NCBI RefSeq assembly: GCF_000002985.6
Contig: NC_003283.11
Coordinates: forward strand, 13,082,001 to 13,146,000
From: Caenorhabditis elegans
Lineage: Eukaryota > Nematoda > Chromadorea > Rhabditida > Rhabditidae
Direction of reading: 5' to 3'
DNA: 64,000 bases
Part shown: positions 12,700-26,100 of the stretch, in pieces
Position numbering within the stretch: the stretch's first letter is position 1
Layout of the letters: each line of letters begins with the position of its first letter
The notes under the pieces: model-generated
The model's input: the letters and a program-made list of their open reading frames with translations, nothing else
Databases searched by the model: none
Told to the model about the DNA's origin: nothing
Translations under genes and position numbers: made by a program

Positions 12700-13215
12700 G
12701 CTGCATGTCGCGAAGTCGGTGAATACAAAGATTCACTCGCTCACGACTTATTAATAAATATAAAGATTTATTAACAAGAGAATTAAATGTAAAGATTAAT
12801 TCAATATTATTACGTAACACTTGCTCTTCAACACTCAAAATCATCTCTTCAATCAACGGCAACAACCTGGCGAAAGGACGGCGTCAAAACCCCGATTCAA
12901 ACTACCGCCAAAAGGACGATTCAAGGCGCAGGAGGTCTCGCCACGACACATACAACAACGACTGCGACCGTACTCTTGTCATCTTGGCGCAGCGCACATT
13001 GGCCTATTCGACAGTCGTCACCGGTCGTCTCCACCACAGCACGTGCCCGACGGTGGCACATTAAATTAATGTTATGAGTGTTTGTGATTAAAGGTGTTTC
13101 CCTTGAATCACCCGTAATAAATGAGTTAATTGAATAAGAGTCTTTTGTTAGTCCTTTCAGTACCTCATGGGCCGGAAACCACTCCGAAACACTGCAATCG
13201 TAGTACATATAGTGT
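12700..13215. mobile_element. GC-rich insert, possibly a degenerate solo LTR
   Basis: About 500 bases unlike the AT-rich surroundings: GC-rich from about 12840 to 13060, then an AATAAA-type signal (near 13116) and a T-rich tail. It sits between the two copies of the duplicated ET 3' segment. A length near 500 bases, an internal polyadenylation-like signal and the lack of coding potential fit a retrotransposon LTR. I could not fix TG...CA ends or a target duplication, so this is only a suggestion. Confidence 0.3.
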
Positions 13216-13264
13216 AAAATAATTTTTAAAAAAGTCTGGGGGAGAGAAGGGCGAAATTTTTTTT

Positions 13265-13530
13265 CCTGTGAACAGTTCCAATGAAAATAAAATGCAACTA
13301 CAATATCTGACAATGGAGTGGATGATGTTAAAATTGACTGCTTTAATATCGTCATTCTATTTATTAATTTTTTAATCTGAGAACGTTTGATCTATTTCGA
13401 TCTAATACATTATAAAACATTTTCTCTCTTGAATTTTGAATGTTTCCTTTATCATGGAAAAAAAACTTTAGTGACAGACTTTGAAGATCTGAAAAAAAAA
13501 AGAGTACTCCAGACAGAAGGTTCAGCAGGT
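13265..13530 (+). pseudogene. Duplicated 3' end of the ET-like gene, copy 2
   Basis: A stretch from about 13285 resembles the end of the final exon at 12350-12446, with several substitutions and small gaps, the stop codon context (TTTTTTAATCTGA) and the flank. No upstream ET exons adjoin it, so it is a broken fragment, not a gene. Confidence 0.65.
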
Positions 13531-14040
13531 GAAGTTCTGTAATATGATTCATAGTACTAATTGGTTCCTTATTAAAACATTCGCGGATGGACTTTTGAAT
13601 AGTGAGTGTTAAAAAATCAAAAACCTTATGGTAGAATGAGAGGTGAAATAATTTTTTTTGGGAATAGTTCAAATGAGAAAGTTTTTTATCATTTGCATCG
13701 GTATGTGTCTTTCTTCCGGTTGTTTTCAATTATCCGGAATCTTTGGCCACTCTACCCGTTTAAAGCAATGCTCCCACATAAAAAAGCAACTTGGCAAATA
13801 TCTGTAGGTGATCAATAAGACCAATTGAACTTCCAATTACCTTCCCCATGATCAGTAAATCACCCTTATTCTAACGTCACTTACTCTTAAAAATGCAATA
13901 AGCTGATCACAACTCAGGCTGTTTGATTGAAATAACGCTTTACACGCACACCTCTCCCCATATGCCAAATTATGATTTTCAGCTGTCAAGCTATGCTTAT
14001 ATACTTATTCGACTGCTGACTAGATAGTCTTTCTAAAAAT
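13531..14040. other. Intergenic, nothing recognised
   Basis: No coding exon, RNA gene or clear repeat was identified apart from the end of the duplicated segment. It is probably promoter DNA for the receptor gene starting at 14041. Confidence 0.4.
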
Positions 14041-15457
14041 ATGCCGATTTTATTTTTACAATTTGTATTGATTTCTGGAACCTTTGCCCAGTATAAAGAT
14101 CCGAATACTCCATTTTCTGAGGTAATATTTCGTTTTAGAAATGAGAAAAAATAAAACAAATGTTTAGGTAATTGACACCTTACCAGAATCCGAAAAAAAC
14201 TGGATGTTTTATTTTGTGATATTATTGTTCGTACTATCAACAGTTACCGCAACACTACTAACGGCTTCCTTTTTGATAATGGCCGTTTTCCTCTGGAATC
14301 ACTTGAAACCGGTAAAAAGAATTTCTAACTTGTTTCAGGCGGAGTAGCGTAAATTAAGAGTTAGCTTTGAAATTTGTGTTTTCCAGATGAAATTCTTCTG
14401 GTTTTTACTGCAACTCACAATATCTGCTTTTATACTTTCAACTTTAAATCTTGTGTTCAATGTCCCAGCAACCCTATTTTCAGTGGCTACCGAACAGTTT
14501 GTTCAAACAAGTAAGCTCACTGTTACTCTTTTCTAAAGCAAGTCAGTTTTACAGATCTCTATCTTATAATGTCATATGTCATTGACTTTTGTCTTCATTC
14601 TATCTTATTTTCGAATTTTGTAATGGCAATTCAACGATTTGCGGTTTTCTTTCATTTACACATATCGGATATTATATTTGAATCGTAAATACTTTGCTCG
14701 ATACTTTTCAAATTAAATTAAGCTTACTTTCAGACCATACATTTACATCTGGCTTGTGATGATCTATGTTCTTCCATCCTTAACATTGATATTTCTCGGT
14801 CAAGATAACTGTATGTATCGTTTTGATAATCGGGAACAGAAGTTCACTTTAACCTGTTTCAATACTGTTGGCACGAACAAAGTTAAAATTGAAATTCCAC
14901 GAATTATTCAAATTGTGTGTATTGTTTTCTTCAATTATAGACAATGGTTTAGAAAATAACATTGACGTTTCAGATTGAAGACACAATTCAAATTGTGATA
15001 CCAATTATAATTTTAATATTGTACATTGCTTTAGTTATAAAGATTATAAAGATGAAGAAAACTTCGAGAAATAAAACTGAAATCATTATTTTGAAGCAAG
15101 CATTCTTCATTTTCTTAATGTTTCAAGTAAGGTTTTTAAGAATTTATTTTTAATATTTCAATTCCAACACCAACTTTAGATCTACAACATCATAGTTCTA
15201 TATGGAAAGACACTGAAAATGACGACCGTCACGGCATTTTATCTGAAACGAGCAATTCATACGGTACTTTTTCCTTATAATTGAATTATTGATTTCGGGG
15301 TTTTCAGGCGGAGATATTCGCTGGAGCAACCACGCCATGCTTCGTTTTTTTCACTTCTAAGGAGATCAAAAAGTTGGTTTCGAATAAAATTACAGCTGGC
15401 TCACAAGGGAACTCGGTGTTGAGAAATAGAATAGCAAGTGTTCCAAGAAATTCTTGA
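14041..15457 (+). CDS. Seven-helix serpentine chemoreceptor-like protein
   Basis: Predicted nematode GPCR of chemosensory type. Exons: 14041-14121, 14168-14311, 14387-14510, 14555-14684, 14734-14914, 14974-15126, 15180-15263 and 15308-15457. The protein begins with a probable signal peptide (MPILFLQFVLISGTFAQ). Hydrophobic segments follow: FYFVILLFVLSTVTATLL, FWFLLQLTISAFILSTLN, the segment with FCLHSILFSNFVMAIQRF, YIYIWLVMIYVLPSLTLIFL, IVIPIIILILYIALVIKI and two near the C-terminus. The end (ATTPCFVFFTSKEIKKLVS) has the layout usual for worm sr-class receptors. AIQRF after helix 3 stands where DRY-like motifs lie. The class is uncertain; srxa-like is my best guess. Likely cell-surface, expressed in neurons by analogy only. 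Confidence 0.7.
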
Positions 15458-15636
15458 ATAATGTTTTTGTAATTTTCTGATGATGAAATCTTTTATTGTA
15501 ATAGAGCCATACCATGAACAGAAAAAGGGAAGATTAATTGTTCACTTACTTGATAGAATGAAAATGAGCCCATCCGAATTTTTTTTCAAACTTCTGTTTT
15601 TGTTACTTTTTGTTAGTGAATTGTAGGTAATACTGT

Positions 15637-16012
15637 GTGGTACAATCATTTGTGGTTCTATTCTATCTTTAATTAATACTTATTTCCTTTAATAGCTTTT
15701 CGTTATTATAACAATTTTTTGAAATTTTAATAATAAACTAATTAAGAAAAAAATATTTTTGTATGCACAAAAAACGGAGAATAAAGCTTGGGATGTAAGG
15801 CATCTTTATTAAATAACCTTCAATTTGCTCTCGATTTCCGAATTTCATGTTAAAAATTTCAAAAATCAAACTTTTGCTGTAGCACCCCATTTTCGTTAAT
15901 TTTTAAAACTATTTTAGAAAAAAAAATTGAAACCGAAATAGGCGAGAGACAGCTCTAATGCGCATGCGACATAAAACATTTTTAGGTTGAAATATGAAAA
16001 TAGGAATTTTCG
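15637..16012 (+). repeat. Left arm of a ~370 bp inverted repeat
   Basis: Its reverse complement matches 16650-17024 with few differences, from GGTACAATCATTTGTGG at the outer end to GAAATATGAAAATAGGAATTTTC at the inner end (given here only to locate it). It starts shortly after the receptor gene's stop. The ~640-base spacer contains a broken ET-like gene copy. Confidence 0.85.
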
Positions 16013-16200
16013 AAGAAAATTTGGCATGTGTGCATGTTTTTCAAAGCTGTTCCACATTTTTTTTGCAAACACTCATGAATGGTTTTGTTGAAAATTCAGT
16101 GTAAACAGTTTATAAAATTGAATCTTTTGAAATTAGCCTCGTCTGAAAATGCAAAACTTTGATAAAAAGTAGTATTTTATAAACATTTTCTGAAGGTATT

Positions 16201-16640
16201 TCAAAACTTCAACCATAGAATTATAGGAATAAGAAATAATCCATAAATAACATTTCGATTGTCCAAACCGTTGTCTGCTGTCGTGGTGGCATTTCTGGCC
16301 ATAGTCAATGCAGTTTCAATATCAATGTTGCAAAAGTCAGTATTGCAGATGTAGTATGGGACATCATTAAGAAACATGTGACCCATCTGAAAATATTAAA
16401 CATTCACCTGGAATCAGTTCTCAAGCTCAGCTTTTAAAATAAACACTTTTTTGTGATGAACCCACTGGCATCGTCGAAATAAGTCTCATTTGTCATTAAA
16501 AATTTGTAATTTTGAAACGCTGTTAATTCTGGTGTTTCATATTTTCTGATGTTTCTATCATATCCGATTGTGTAGCATTTAACTTTTGATAAAGATATTG
16601 GAAAATAAAGATCTGGGGTTTCAGGAGTGTTATTTGAAGT
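16201..16640 (-). pseudogene. Truncated ET-like gene copy inside an inverted repeat
   Basis: On the minus strand, an exon-like piece (about 16635-16450) encodes NNTPETPDLYFPISLSKVKC and a region ending MTNETYFDD, matching the middle exon of the ET-like paralogues. A second piece (16386-16201) encodes YYICNTDFCNIDIETAL and a hydrophobic tail, matching their last exon. The intervening exon with the C-G-D-F-C motif and all upstream exons are absent, so it is a fragment, though the two pieces remain open. A third copy of the family, in the opposite orientation. Confidence 0.7.
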
Positions 16641-16649
16641 TTTTTTTCT

Positions 16650-17024
16650 TTGAAAATTCCTATTTTCATATTTCAACCTAAAAATGTTTTATGTCGCATG
16701 CACATTCGAGCTGTCTCTCGCCTATTTCGGCTTCAATTTTTTTTTCTAAAATAGTTTTAAAAATTAACGAAAATGGGGTGCTACAGCAAAAGTTTGATTT
16801 TTGAAATTTTTAACATGAAATTCGGAAATCGAGAGCAAATCGAAGGTTATTTAATAAAGATGCCTTACATCCCAAGCTTTATTCTCCGTTTTTTGTGCAT
16901 ACAAAAATATTTTTTTCTTAAATCGTTTATTATTAAAATTAAAAATTGTTATAATAACGAAAAGCCATTAAATGAAATAAATATTAAATAAAGATAGAAC
17001 AGAACCACAAATGATTGTACCACC
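16650..17024 (-). repeat. Right arm of a ~370 bp inverted repeat
   Basis: Partner of 15637-16012 in opposite orientation. A transcript crossing both arms could form a long hairpin. The right arm ends about 100 bases past the max-1 stop codon on the 3' side of that gene. Confidence 0.85.
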
Positions 17025-17121
17025 GTATCAGGAAAAGAGCACTCAAGAAAAAAGTGAATTTTTGGTTGAAATATAATTTTAAACAACAAAAAAAGAAACA
17101 TTTTTGAAATGTAATAATAAA

Positions 17122-20100
17122 TTATTTAGAAACTTTCCAAACAAGTTTCTGGCATCTGATGTATTCTGCGAGATGAAGTGTCAGTTGTTCGATTTCATTC
17201 TTTTGCATTGAAAATGTGAGCCGTTCTTTTGGAGCTTCATCTGGATGAGATCCTGGTGTTAGAGGCCGTATTATTGTAAGCATGAAGTCTTGTTGAAATT
17301 GACCAAATGTTGAAAGACTACTGTAGGGTATTGTGCGGATGACGTCCTAGAAAGTGGAAAGTTAAAATTTAAGAATAAATGGGCAAAAATACTTACAAAA
17401 TGTCTCCTATCCAAAAGACTGACCGAGTGGTCATTAAGAGCCAAATATATTTTCCTCTCGTTGTCTGTTCTCATTGAAGCTTCGTGAAGATCTGATCCAA
17501 ATAGAGGCCATTTTCCGAGAACTTGAAGAATAACACGGACACATTCATTTTCACTCATTCCGATAAGTTCACTCCAGTTTGAATTGATTTGGAGTCTGAA
17601 AATTATTTGGTTGTCGCTTTAAAGCTGAAGCTGTTTTATTTAATCGTTGTAAATTTATTCTTATGCAGAATAATATTGTTTTTTGGTATTCGTAAAATAA
17701 CGATAATTCATGTTTCTTTGGAGAAGAAAAAAAATTATATTTTTTACAATTATAAGATTGAATCTTGAACATTACAACATCACGTGATGTATTGCGGCTT
17801 AATACATTTGTTTACCGATGGCACGAACCTCAAACTTTTTATACAAGCCACATCCAACATCTTTGAGGGATAAAATCGTTGACTTATGAACTCAAATTGT
17901 TGATCCGATAATGACTGATTTGCATCTCCGAATACCATTTGTGCATATAATGCTGCTAAACTCTCACAAAGTTGATTGCTCAATGGAATTCTTCCATTAA
18001 CAATCTCCTCTGATGCTCTCCATACCAAAAATTGTCGTTCAATTGGAGTTTCTGTCAGTGCCAAATGGCCCCAATAATGTCTCATTCGAAGTGACAATGC
18101 TGCTGCACAATCAGATATAACTCTTCCCCTTTGAGCATCTCTTGATCGTGTTTCCCATGTTGACAATGCATCACATAGCTTTTGTTTTCCTTTGAGAAGT
18201 AATAAGCTATGAGTCATTGGGTCGTTCATATAAAGAGCATATCCAGATAGAAGAGCAGGACGCATTCCAAGTTTCAGGCAAAGTGAAGAAAGACACTGAC
18301 CAATTTCAGTTGAACCATCAAACTCAACAATTTGATATTCGGAATTCGGAAGCTTTACAGAGATTGAATGGGGAAATTTTGTACGGGTCACATCTCTTGT
18401 TAGAACAGATGTAACTTCCAATCGACTGGGACCTTCCTGTCTACCTCCAACACGAAGACATCTGTCCAATGCACTTTCACAGAAAATGGCCATTCGAGTT
18501 TCATCGGATTCGTTTCTGAAAATTATTATTTGTTATTCAATATAAAATTCGAACGATATTTGTAGGTTCCACCATTTTAGTGAAAAAGTGCATCTAAATT
18601 TAAAAATAATTAAAACTAGCTTCCTAAAATTCATCTTATTTCTACCCATAATTTTCAGAATACTTGTTTTGAAGTTTTCAAAATTGAAATAAATTGTAAA
18701 AGTTTGAAATTAGAAGAAAAACTCACGGAAGATCCACCCAGCGAGAAATATGCCTCTTCAGCAACCAAAGTAGAGAGTACTGCTTTGGAAGAAACAATGG
18801 AATCGTCAAAGCCAACAACTTCCATCCTTGAAGTCCAAAAGGCATACTTCCACTTGTCATTTTTATAAGTTGAGAATAAACTTCATTCCTCAGATATTCC
18901 TGTTGAACTGCAGTTGAGAGTATGTTTTGTGCAAGATCAATATGGTATTGGGTGGCTTGTGCTCGCATCAAAACTGACACAAATAGTTGGCAAGCTCTAG
19001 CGATCTCGAGCGTTTTTTTCCGATCACTATGATCTACGGAAGTCATTGTGTCTTTTGGAATTTCTTCGCCGGATGCGAACAAAAGATCTTTCCATAGTGG
19101 GGAATCTGAAATCATTGTTTTGAATAGTCGGTCTTCATTATGAAAAATCATACCGTTTGCCACATTTTCAGCCATCATTCTCTGAACCAAAATCTCAAAT
19201 GGTGTACCACATAGTGCCGCGGTCCCGCTTGCAGATTTCAGGTAGTATAACCACTTTTCCTTATCTTCAGAAGTTCTTAATATCAAATAAACAGGATCTT
19301 CGTTTGCAATTTGAACACATAAACTGTCATTATTTTTTCTTTGATTGGGATGTTCTTTGGTTGTTTCCAGTTGTTCATCGCTACTTCCTGAATATTCTTC
19401 CGTTCCATTGTGTTTCTCACTAATTTGGGCGCCTTGTAGACACAAAAATCCATTTGGAACAAGATCATTTGAGTTTTTGAAGAACATCAGTTTTTGATTA
19501 ACAAGAGCAGCGAACACTTTCTTCGAGAGTCCACATTTGACACGTGTTAACCAGCCACTTATTGAAGCATCTATTGGAGTAACTCGACTTGCCATTTCAC
19601 GTAGGGTTGTTGCTGGAATATTTATATTGAGCAAGCGGTATCTTGGGTTGTGGCTACATTTCAGCATATAAATCAAATTTGAAAATCAAAAAAGTCAATT
19701 AGAAATTGTCTGCTGACAAATAGTTTTTGGAATAATCTTTAGTATTTTTTTCAGATAAATTACCCATTTTTTATAAATTTTGTTTGTTCATGGGATTTTA
19801 TTGCTAAAAAATGTTCCCTTTTCTCTACATACCTTTAATTGCAGCCGAAAGTATCGTGACCCAATCATGAGTAGTTCTTTCACTTTCTGTCATAAAATTC
19901 ATTTTGTCTGTAGAAGTTATCAATTGAAAGGCATAAGCTGCTCCTTGTTGCTCAAGTTTTGTGACAGATCGAATATCTGATATACTGATTTTTGATGCAG
20001 GTTCCTCGTCTCGATTGTTATGTTTCTAAAATGGGAATTGAATTTAGAAGTCATAATTTAAGAACTCACTCTATAAAAACTGATTTGTCCATTTTTAAAT

Positions 20101-23100
20101 ACCACATATCTTCTTTTCAGGGATTTTATTCGACTATCTGTCAGTTGTGTCCAGTATCCAGATTTTTCCATTGTCTCCCTAGACGGTATTAAAGATGTTC
20201 GAGATGTTGGAGTACCACCGGAACATCTTGATGAAGCATCTGGTGGAAGATAATAATCACTTCCTAAACATAAATCTCTGATTGCATATGCAGCTCCATC
20301 TTCATAAGAATGATGTGATGGAACACGCGGGGAAGAGTTTCGAGATAGTTTCGATGATTTTCTAGATCCAGGTGATTCAGTTCGGTTATTTGATGAAATC
20401 CTTGAAACATCCGAAACATGATATGGTGACACAGATGGTCCAGTCGATGTTCCTTCAGAATCTGCACCATCAATTACAGACAGACACTTTTCAGCGGCTT
20501 GTATTAATCGATTCTCCCATTGTCTTGGCTGGTGTGATGGAAGTGCTGGAAGATACTCTTTCTCCGTAGATCTATGCTTCACAATTTCCGAATAGACAAC
20601 TTTATCATCTTTGATAGCAACGAATTCATGAAGATTCACATAGTCCACATATTTTTCATTTTCATTTCTAACTTGTTCTTCATGTCGTTCAAATGAGGAT
20701 TCTTCAATGTCATACTCGTAATCTTCCGCATAGGAGTTTAAGCTATCCCGCTCTGTCTGAAATTTTTATGGCGTTTGTTTTTCAACTTTTTCAACTTTTT
20801 ATTTTTGACTATTTGGCCACATTTCCGATATTTTATGAGAATGTTTAGCGTTTTGTCTAGGTCTTGAAAAAAAATCACTACACACAAAGTCACTAAAAGA
20901 ATAAAAGACTCACTGCAGTTGGATGTATTCTTCTCGGCAACGGCATCGGTTTAGCTTCATCCTCACAAGGCGAAGATTCGGACGTGGAAGACCCTTGAGA
21001 CGTGTTTTTCAACATTGTTCGAGCTGAAATGAAGAAAGCGTTGAAATATGTTCCTGCTTTGTTTTCAGGCAATAATGACGACATACCAGCTTTTCTTTGA
21101 ACTCGTGGAGTACATTCAGATATACTGACACTCATTTGTTTTCGATCTGCGTCGTCTGAAGTCAGTCCACTATCATCTGAAGTTCGATTTTCATCCCGAA
21201 GTACTGGCAAAGTGCCCTGAAAATAGATTTTAAGAAATTAGTCTTGAAATGTATGAAAATCTAATATGAATTTGGTTGAATTAGTGAAACCGATAACATT
21301 TTTACAGTGTTTTTAACTTTTTTATGTGGTAAGTTCAGCAAGAAAACGTCTTCATAAAATTGTAACTGTACAAATGCAAAAATTACAATAAATTCCATAA
21401 GTTAACAATTGAATGTTGATGTTCAAAATAAGGTATCACGAAAATGTAAGCGCCGGAACACAGTTAAATTTTTGATATTTTATTGAAAGTTTGAGAATTT
21501 AAATGACTTTGATTCTTTGTGAAAACCATGTTTGTATGAAAAACTCACTGTGATACTTCTGCTCATCTCCATTTCTGCCTTGATCTTTCTCGACTTTTCC
21601 GTAAAACTACGGAGCATTTGAAGTTGTGTAGTACACCGCAAGTTTTGAGCCCGAAGTCGTTCGTTTTGATCCTCGAGCTGAAAAAACACAATGAGAAGAT
21701 GAATCAAAGTGAATAGGAAATAGTAGAAAAAGAGGTCGCGAGTGGTCAATTAATTATCAAGCAGGTGCGAATGTCTCGTTCTCTTTGATATTTTTTGAAA
21801 CTCTGTTTAGTTGTTGAAGGCTATCCGTGGAATGCCCACACAGAAAAACGGATGATTGACGAAAAATGTGGTAGTGGTGGCTGGGCTCTGGCACAAGGGA
21901 GTCGGAGGTCTTGGGAGCAAGGGGAAAACCATTTGTCAAGATGCCCAAAGTTTAGAGTGAGAGAAGGAATAGGAGAAGTATCGGACACGAAGAGTATTGA
22001 GCTCTCTAGAAACAGCTAACATTCCTTTTCTTTTTTGGTTTTTTTTTTCAATTTTTGACGCCAACCGCAAGATTCAGGGATTATAGTGATGGAAGAACGG
22101 AAAAGAATTTTTGATTTAAGCTTCGAGATTTTTTTTCGAGAAACGAAGAAGAATGAGCATTCGAGGTACTTTGTATAGTAATGGCAATTCTAGAGTACTT
22201 TTAAATATTTTAGTGAAGCAAGCAAACTGGAAAAGATCTTAAACCACAAAAAACATTAATGATGTGATGTCACAACAAGTTTCAAAAATTCTCAAAAAAT
22301 CAGTCATAACCCCATGGAAGAAAGTGAAAAAAGAAAAAAAAATGTTCAAATTCTGAATTAATCGGAATTTTTATTTCAAATTTAGGCTATCGAATTCCAC
22401 CTCACTGTCAGAGAAAAAATTATCACCCGAGCTGTGTCAAGAAAAAATTCACAGTAACGCTTTTAAGACAAGTTACGCCTGCCTGATTGAAGCCTACTGT
22501 TAGGCAGAGTCTTGGTACATTCAGCTTGTTTTAGCTGCTTTCAAAACTTTCAACAGTTATTTTAAATTAATTGACTATGCTGAAAAGTTGGCTATAAAAT
22601 TGACTAAAATTTCCTTCCAGTTTTTCCGAGTAAGCATCACTTCTCGCCTACCAACTCTTATCAAATTTTGTAGAACAAAAGCAAAAGAAAAAGACCAAGT
22701 GAGTAGGTTTCGTTCAAAATCAGACAGGATGGTGGGACAGGAAATGGCGAAAAAATACATAAACACATCTAGAATGGCCGCGACGAAAATTTTTATATCT
22801 TCCTCTTTTCCTTCGTATTTTCCTTTTTTCTCGTCATCTCATCTCCCGACACCATACAAATATTTCGAAAAAGAAGAGATGAAAAATATGAGAAAATGAA
22901 GATGAAACAAGGGGAATCTCCATATTCACAGGGACACATTTACATACCCAAAATGTTGTTTAGCGTGTTTTATCGTAATTAGTAGCAGCAAAAAGTGGGC
23001 GTGCCTGGTAGTAGTCGTTGCGTACGGATGTGATCCCCCGGCAGAAAAAGAAGAGGAGGTCGTTTCCGCAGAAAGAAGCCGCATGGCATGAAAAATGAGG

Positions 23101-26100
23101 GAAGCGGGTTCCGAATTAGAAGAGAGTAGGTCGAGTTAAAAGAAAAAGAACCAACAAAAAAACCGAAGACGCAGAGAACATATAAATTGACAAATTGAAT
23201 TGATGGTGAATTCTGCCTTGAAATGGAAAATTGGAAGAAGTAGTATGAGACAAGAGAGAGGACCACCGTATCGAAAAAAGTCGTAATTAATACTAATTTA
23301 TAATGTTGGAAGACGTTGGGAGAATGGATGTTTCAATTTCTTATGACAGAGTTTTATAGCGGAGGATTGTGAGTACATCGAGGAAATCGTTCAAAAAAGT
23401 TGTAGAACTTGGCTCTAACCGATTTCGGTAGCTGGCACTGTAAACATAACTGTCTGGTACTTTTGTAGTAACTGCTTTTCTAATAAATTTCAAAGATAGT
23501 AGAAATGTAAGCTTCAAGTCTGCACAAGCTATCATGTGGTCAAATTCTTGGTTGGAGGGCTAGGCAGTCTTGTCACACAGTAATAACACCGAATTGAGTT
23601 CCAGTGTCATTCTACCGTATTTTTCTTTGTTCATTAAATATTATATTGATAAACTCCTACTGGCACTGGCACTTCAATTCTTTTCAAACAGGTGGTGCAA
23701 AAAAAAAACAAAATTTTGGCTCACAGATGAACCAAAAAAGCCAGCAATAAACACATTGTTTTGCACTTCTTTGCAATTTTTCACAAAATGACAACTGTAG
23801 TCAAAATTTCTGAAAACCCTAGAAAAATGGTTTATGAGCACTCTACAAATTTGGCTTTTTGCAAAACAAGTTGACCAAAAAAGAAAAGGAAAAAAGCAGT
23901 GCTAGCCGTTTTCGGAACCAATAAAATGTTGCATTTCATCTCTCTAGAGATGTTTGAGACTACGCTACTCTATTTGAAATGCATAAGAAAACGAAAAAGA
24001 GAGCAAAATGATCGGACGTTGCAAACAGAGAGAAGAGCTTCGCCATGGAAGAAGCCTATATTCACAACTGCATAGTAATTGCGAAATTAATGAGAATAAG
24101 AGTATTGAATATGACGGATGAGTGAAGGAAGAAGAAGGAGGAGGAGAACACTTGAAAGTGCGCGAGAAACGAGATTTAGATGAGAAAGTAATTGGATTCA
24201 TAGAGTGGAGACAGAATCACGTCACACCGGAAACAGATGTTATCGCACTTAATTGACAGATTGTCAATGATAAAATAGCATTTGATAAGGTGTTAGAAAG
24301 TTGTGAAAAAGCAAAGAAAACTGAAATAGGAATAGATTGCAACGAAAAATAGTGTGTTAAAACAGTTCTGGAACCTCTCAATGGTATTTTGAAGAAATTG
24401 AGTAGTGCCAGTGGGGAAACTCCTCAAAGTTACTGACCAAAGACTACAGTTAAACAATTCAATTTTATAAAAAAATTTACAGTCAAAAAGTGACAGTTGG
24501 CAACTTTTACACAACTCACTATTTTGGAAGTCGTTCAAAGGAAGTTTCCGCGAATTGTAAAATTTCGTTTTTTCATCTAGAACATCGTGAAGGTTCAAAT
24601 CTACGGAAATTGCAAAAAGAATCTCACTGTGACTGGAAACCACAAAAAACCATTTTAAAATTGTTTTAAATTTAATTTTTAAGCCCATTGGTACTTCATC
24701 TTTTAAACTATCAACTTCGGGGTTATTTCAGATTTTTTAAAATGATTCTACAACATCACAACAGCGTTCTTGATTTTATTTCTGATCAAATGTACAAATA
24801 TGAATTAAAACTTTTTCATAAAGCTTCTACCCTATTTTTTTGAAAAAAATGTTCAAGTGAAATAGGTCTAAAAGCCAACTGCAAATGGAACACGTTTGAA
24901 GAATGAGAAAGAACACCCTTCTAAATCTGAAGTCGTTTTTCGACGTTGTGACGAATGAAACGGCAACAAAAATTTGATTAATGAGGCGGAGACAAATCCG
25001 AATTTCTACGGAATTTTCCCAATTTTTTTTCTTTTTTCCTTATTCCCACCTACTGTACAGTTTCAAAAATAAAATGGAAAAGTGGTGAAAATGAAAGTGA
25101 ACCCGAGTGAAAAAAAGCACCTGTTGTAGACACTTTCTCCCATTTTGTGAAAAGGTGTTCAGCAGATGTGTGCCAGGCTCTCAGACTCCACTACTCACAG
25201 TTTTATGGGCAAGTTGGGTACTTGGAGCTGCGCAACTCGAAGATTCTATTAAATTGGAGTAAAATACGAAAGTAAAGAAAATTGAGGAAAAAGTGATGAA
25301 AATTTTAAAGAAATCTGAGATGATTTCACAGTGAAAACGAACACACTTTTGATTGAAGTGGTTGAGAAGGAGTATATACGACGTCTTCTAGAGTTTCCAA
25401 AACGAGCTGCACTACCGAGGTTTACTGACATGCCATAGGACAGCGTAAAACGGGACGGAAAAGCCCAAAAAAGAGAGATTTGTGGTGGCGTATACTTGTG
25501 AATTTGGGAAGCCTGGCACACAAATGCATGCATTTCGAATAGTAGTTCTAAATTTTTTTTTGCTGATCCGTTTGGTTCCAAATGATAAATTGCGGAAATT
25601 TGTCAATTTTTAAATTTAAAGGTTTTGGAAACAACTTTAAAAAACGATTTTTCAAACAAAAAAACGAAGCGAGAGAGAAAAGGAAAAACATTGAAAAAAA
25701 ATATTTGAACACGTGTAAAAGCTCTCAAGATTCTTTAATACTTCAATAGAAAACCAAGTTCAAAGTTTTGAAACAAATGGAACTGATTTCTGCTGAAGGT
25801 CATAAAATTTGAAACTGTTCAAAAAAAATTCCGACTATTCCTTTAATTTTTAAATCGTTAAGTTTATGAAGAAGACAGCTATTCTCAATTTCAATAAATA
25901 ATAGGTGTGGATATTGAACTGCTTCAGCACAGATGTTATCATATTTGGAAATAAGTCTGGTTAAAAGTGTTTTTAATACCTATAAAACCAAATCGTTTAC
26001 TCTGAAATGACGTGAAACAACAGAAAAATGAACTTCTCATCCTGTATTCAAACACACACAAAATGCCTCACCCACCATAGAAAAATAAATTTCCAAATTG

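Noticed and set aside
17780-17828. Extension of the max-1 FERM exon to the GTAAAC donor at 17815
   Set aside because: The phase would give a stop in the next exon. The GTTCGT donor at 17828 keeps the frame into LQINSNWSELIGMS.
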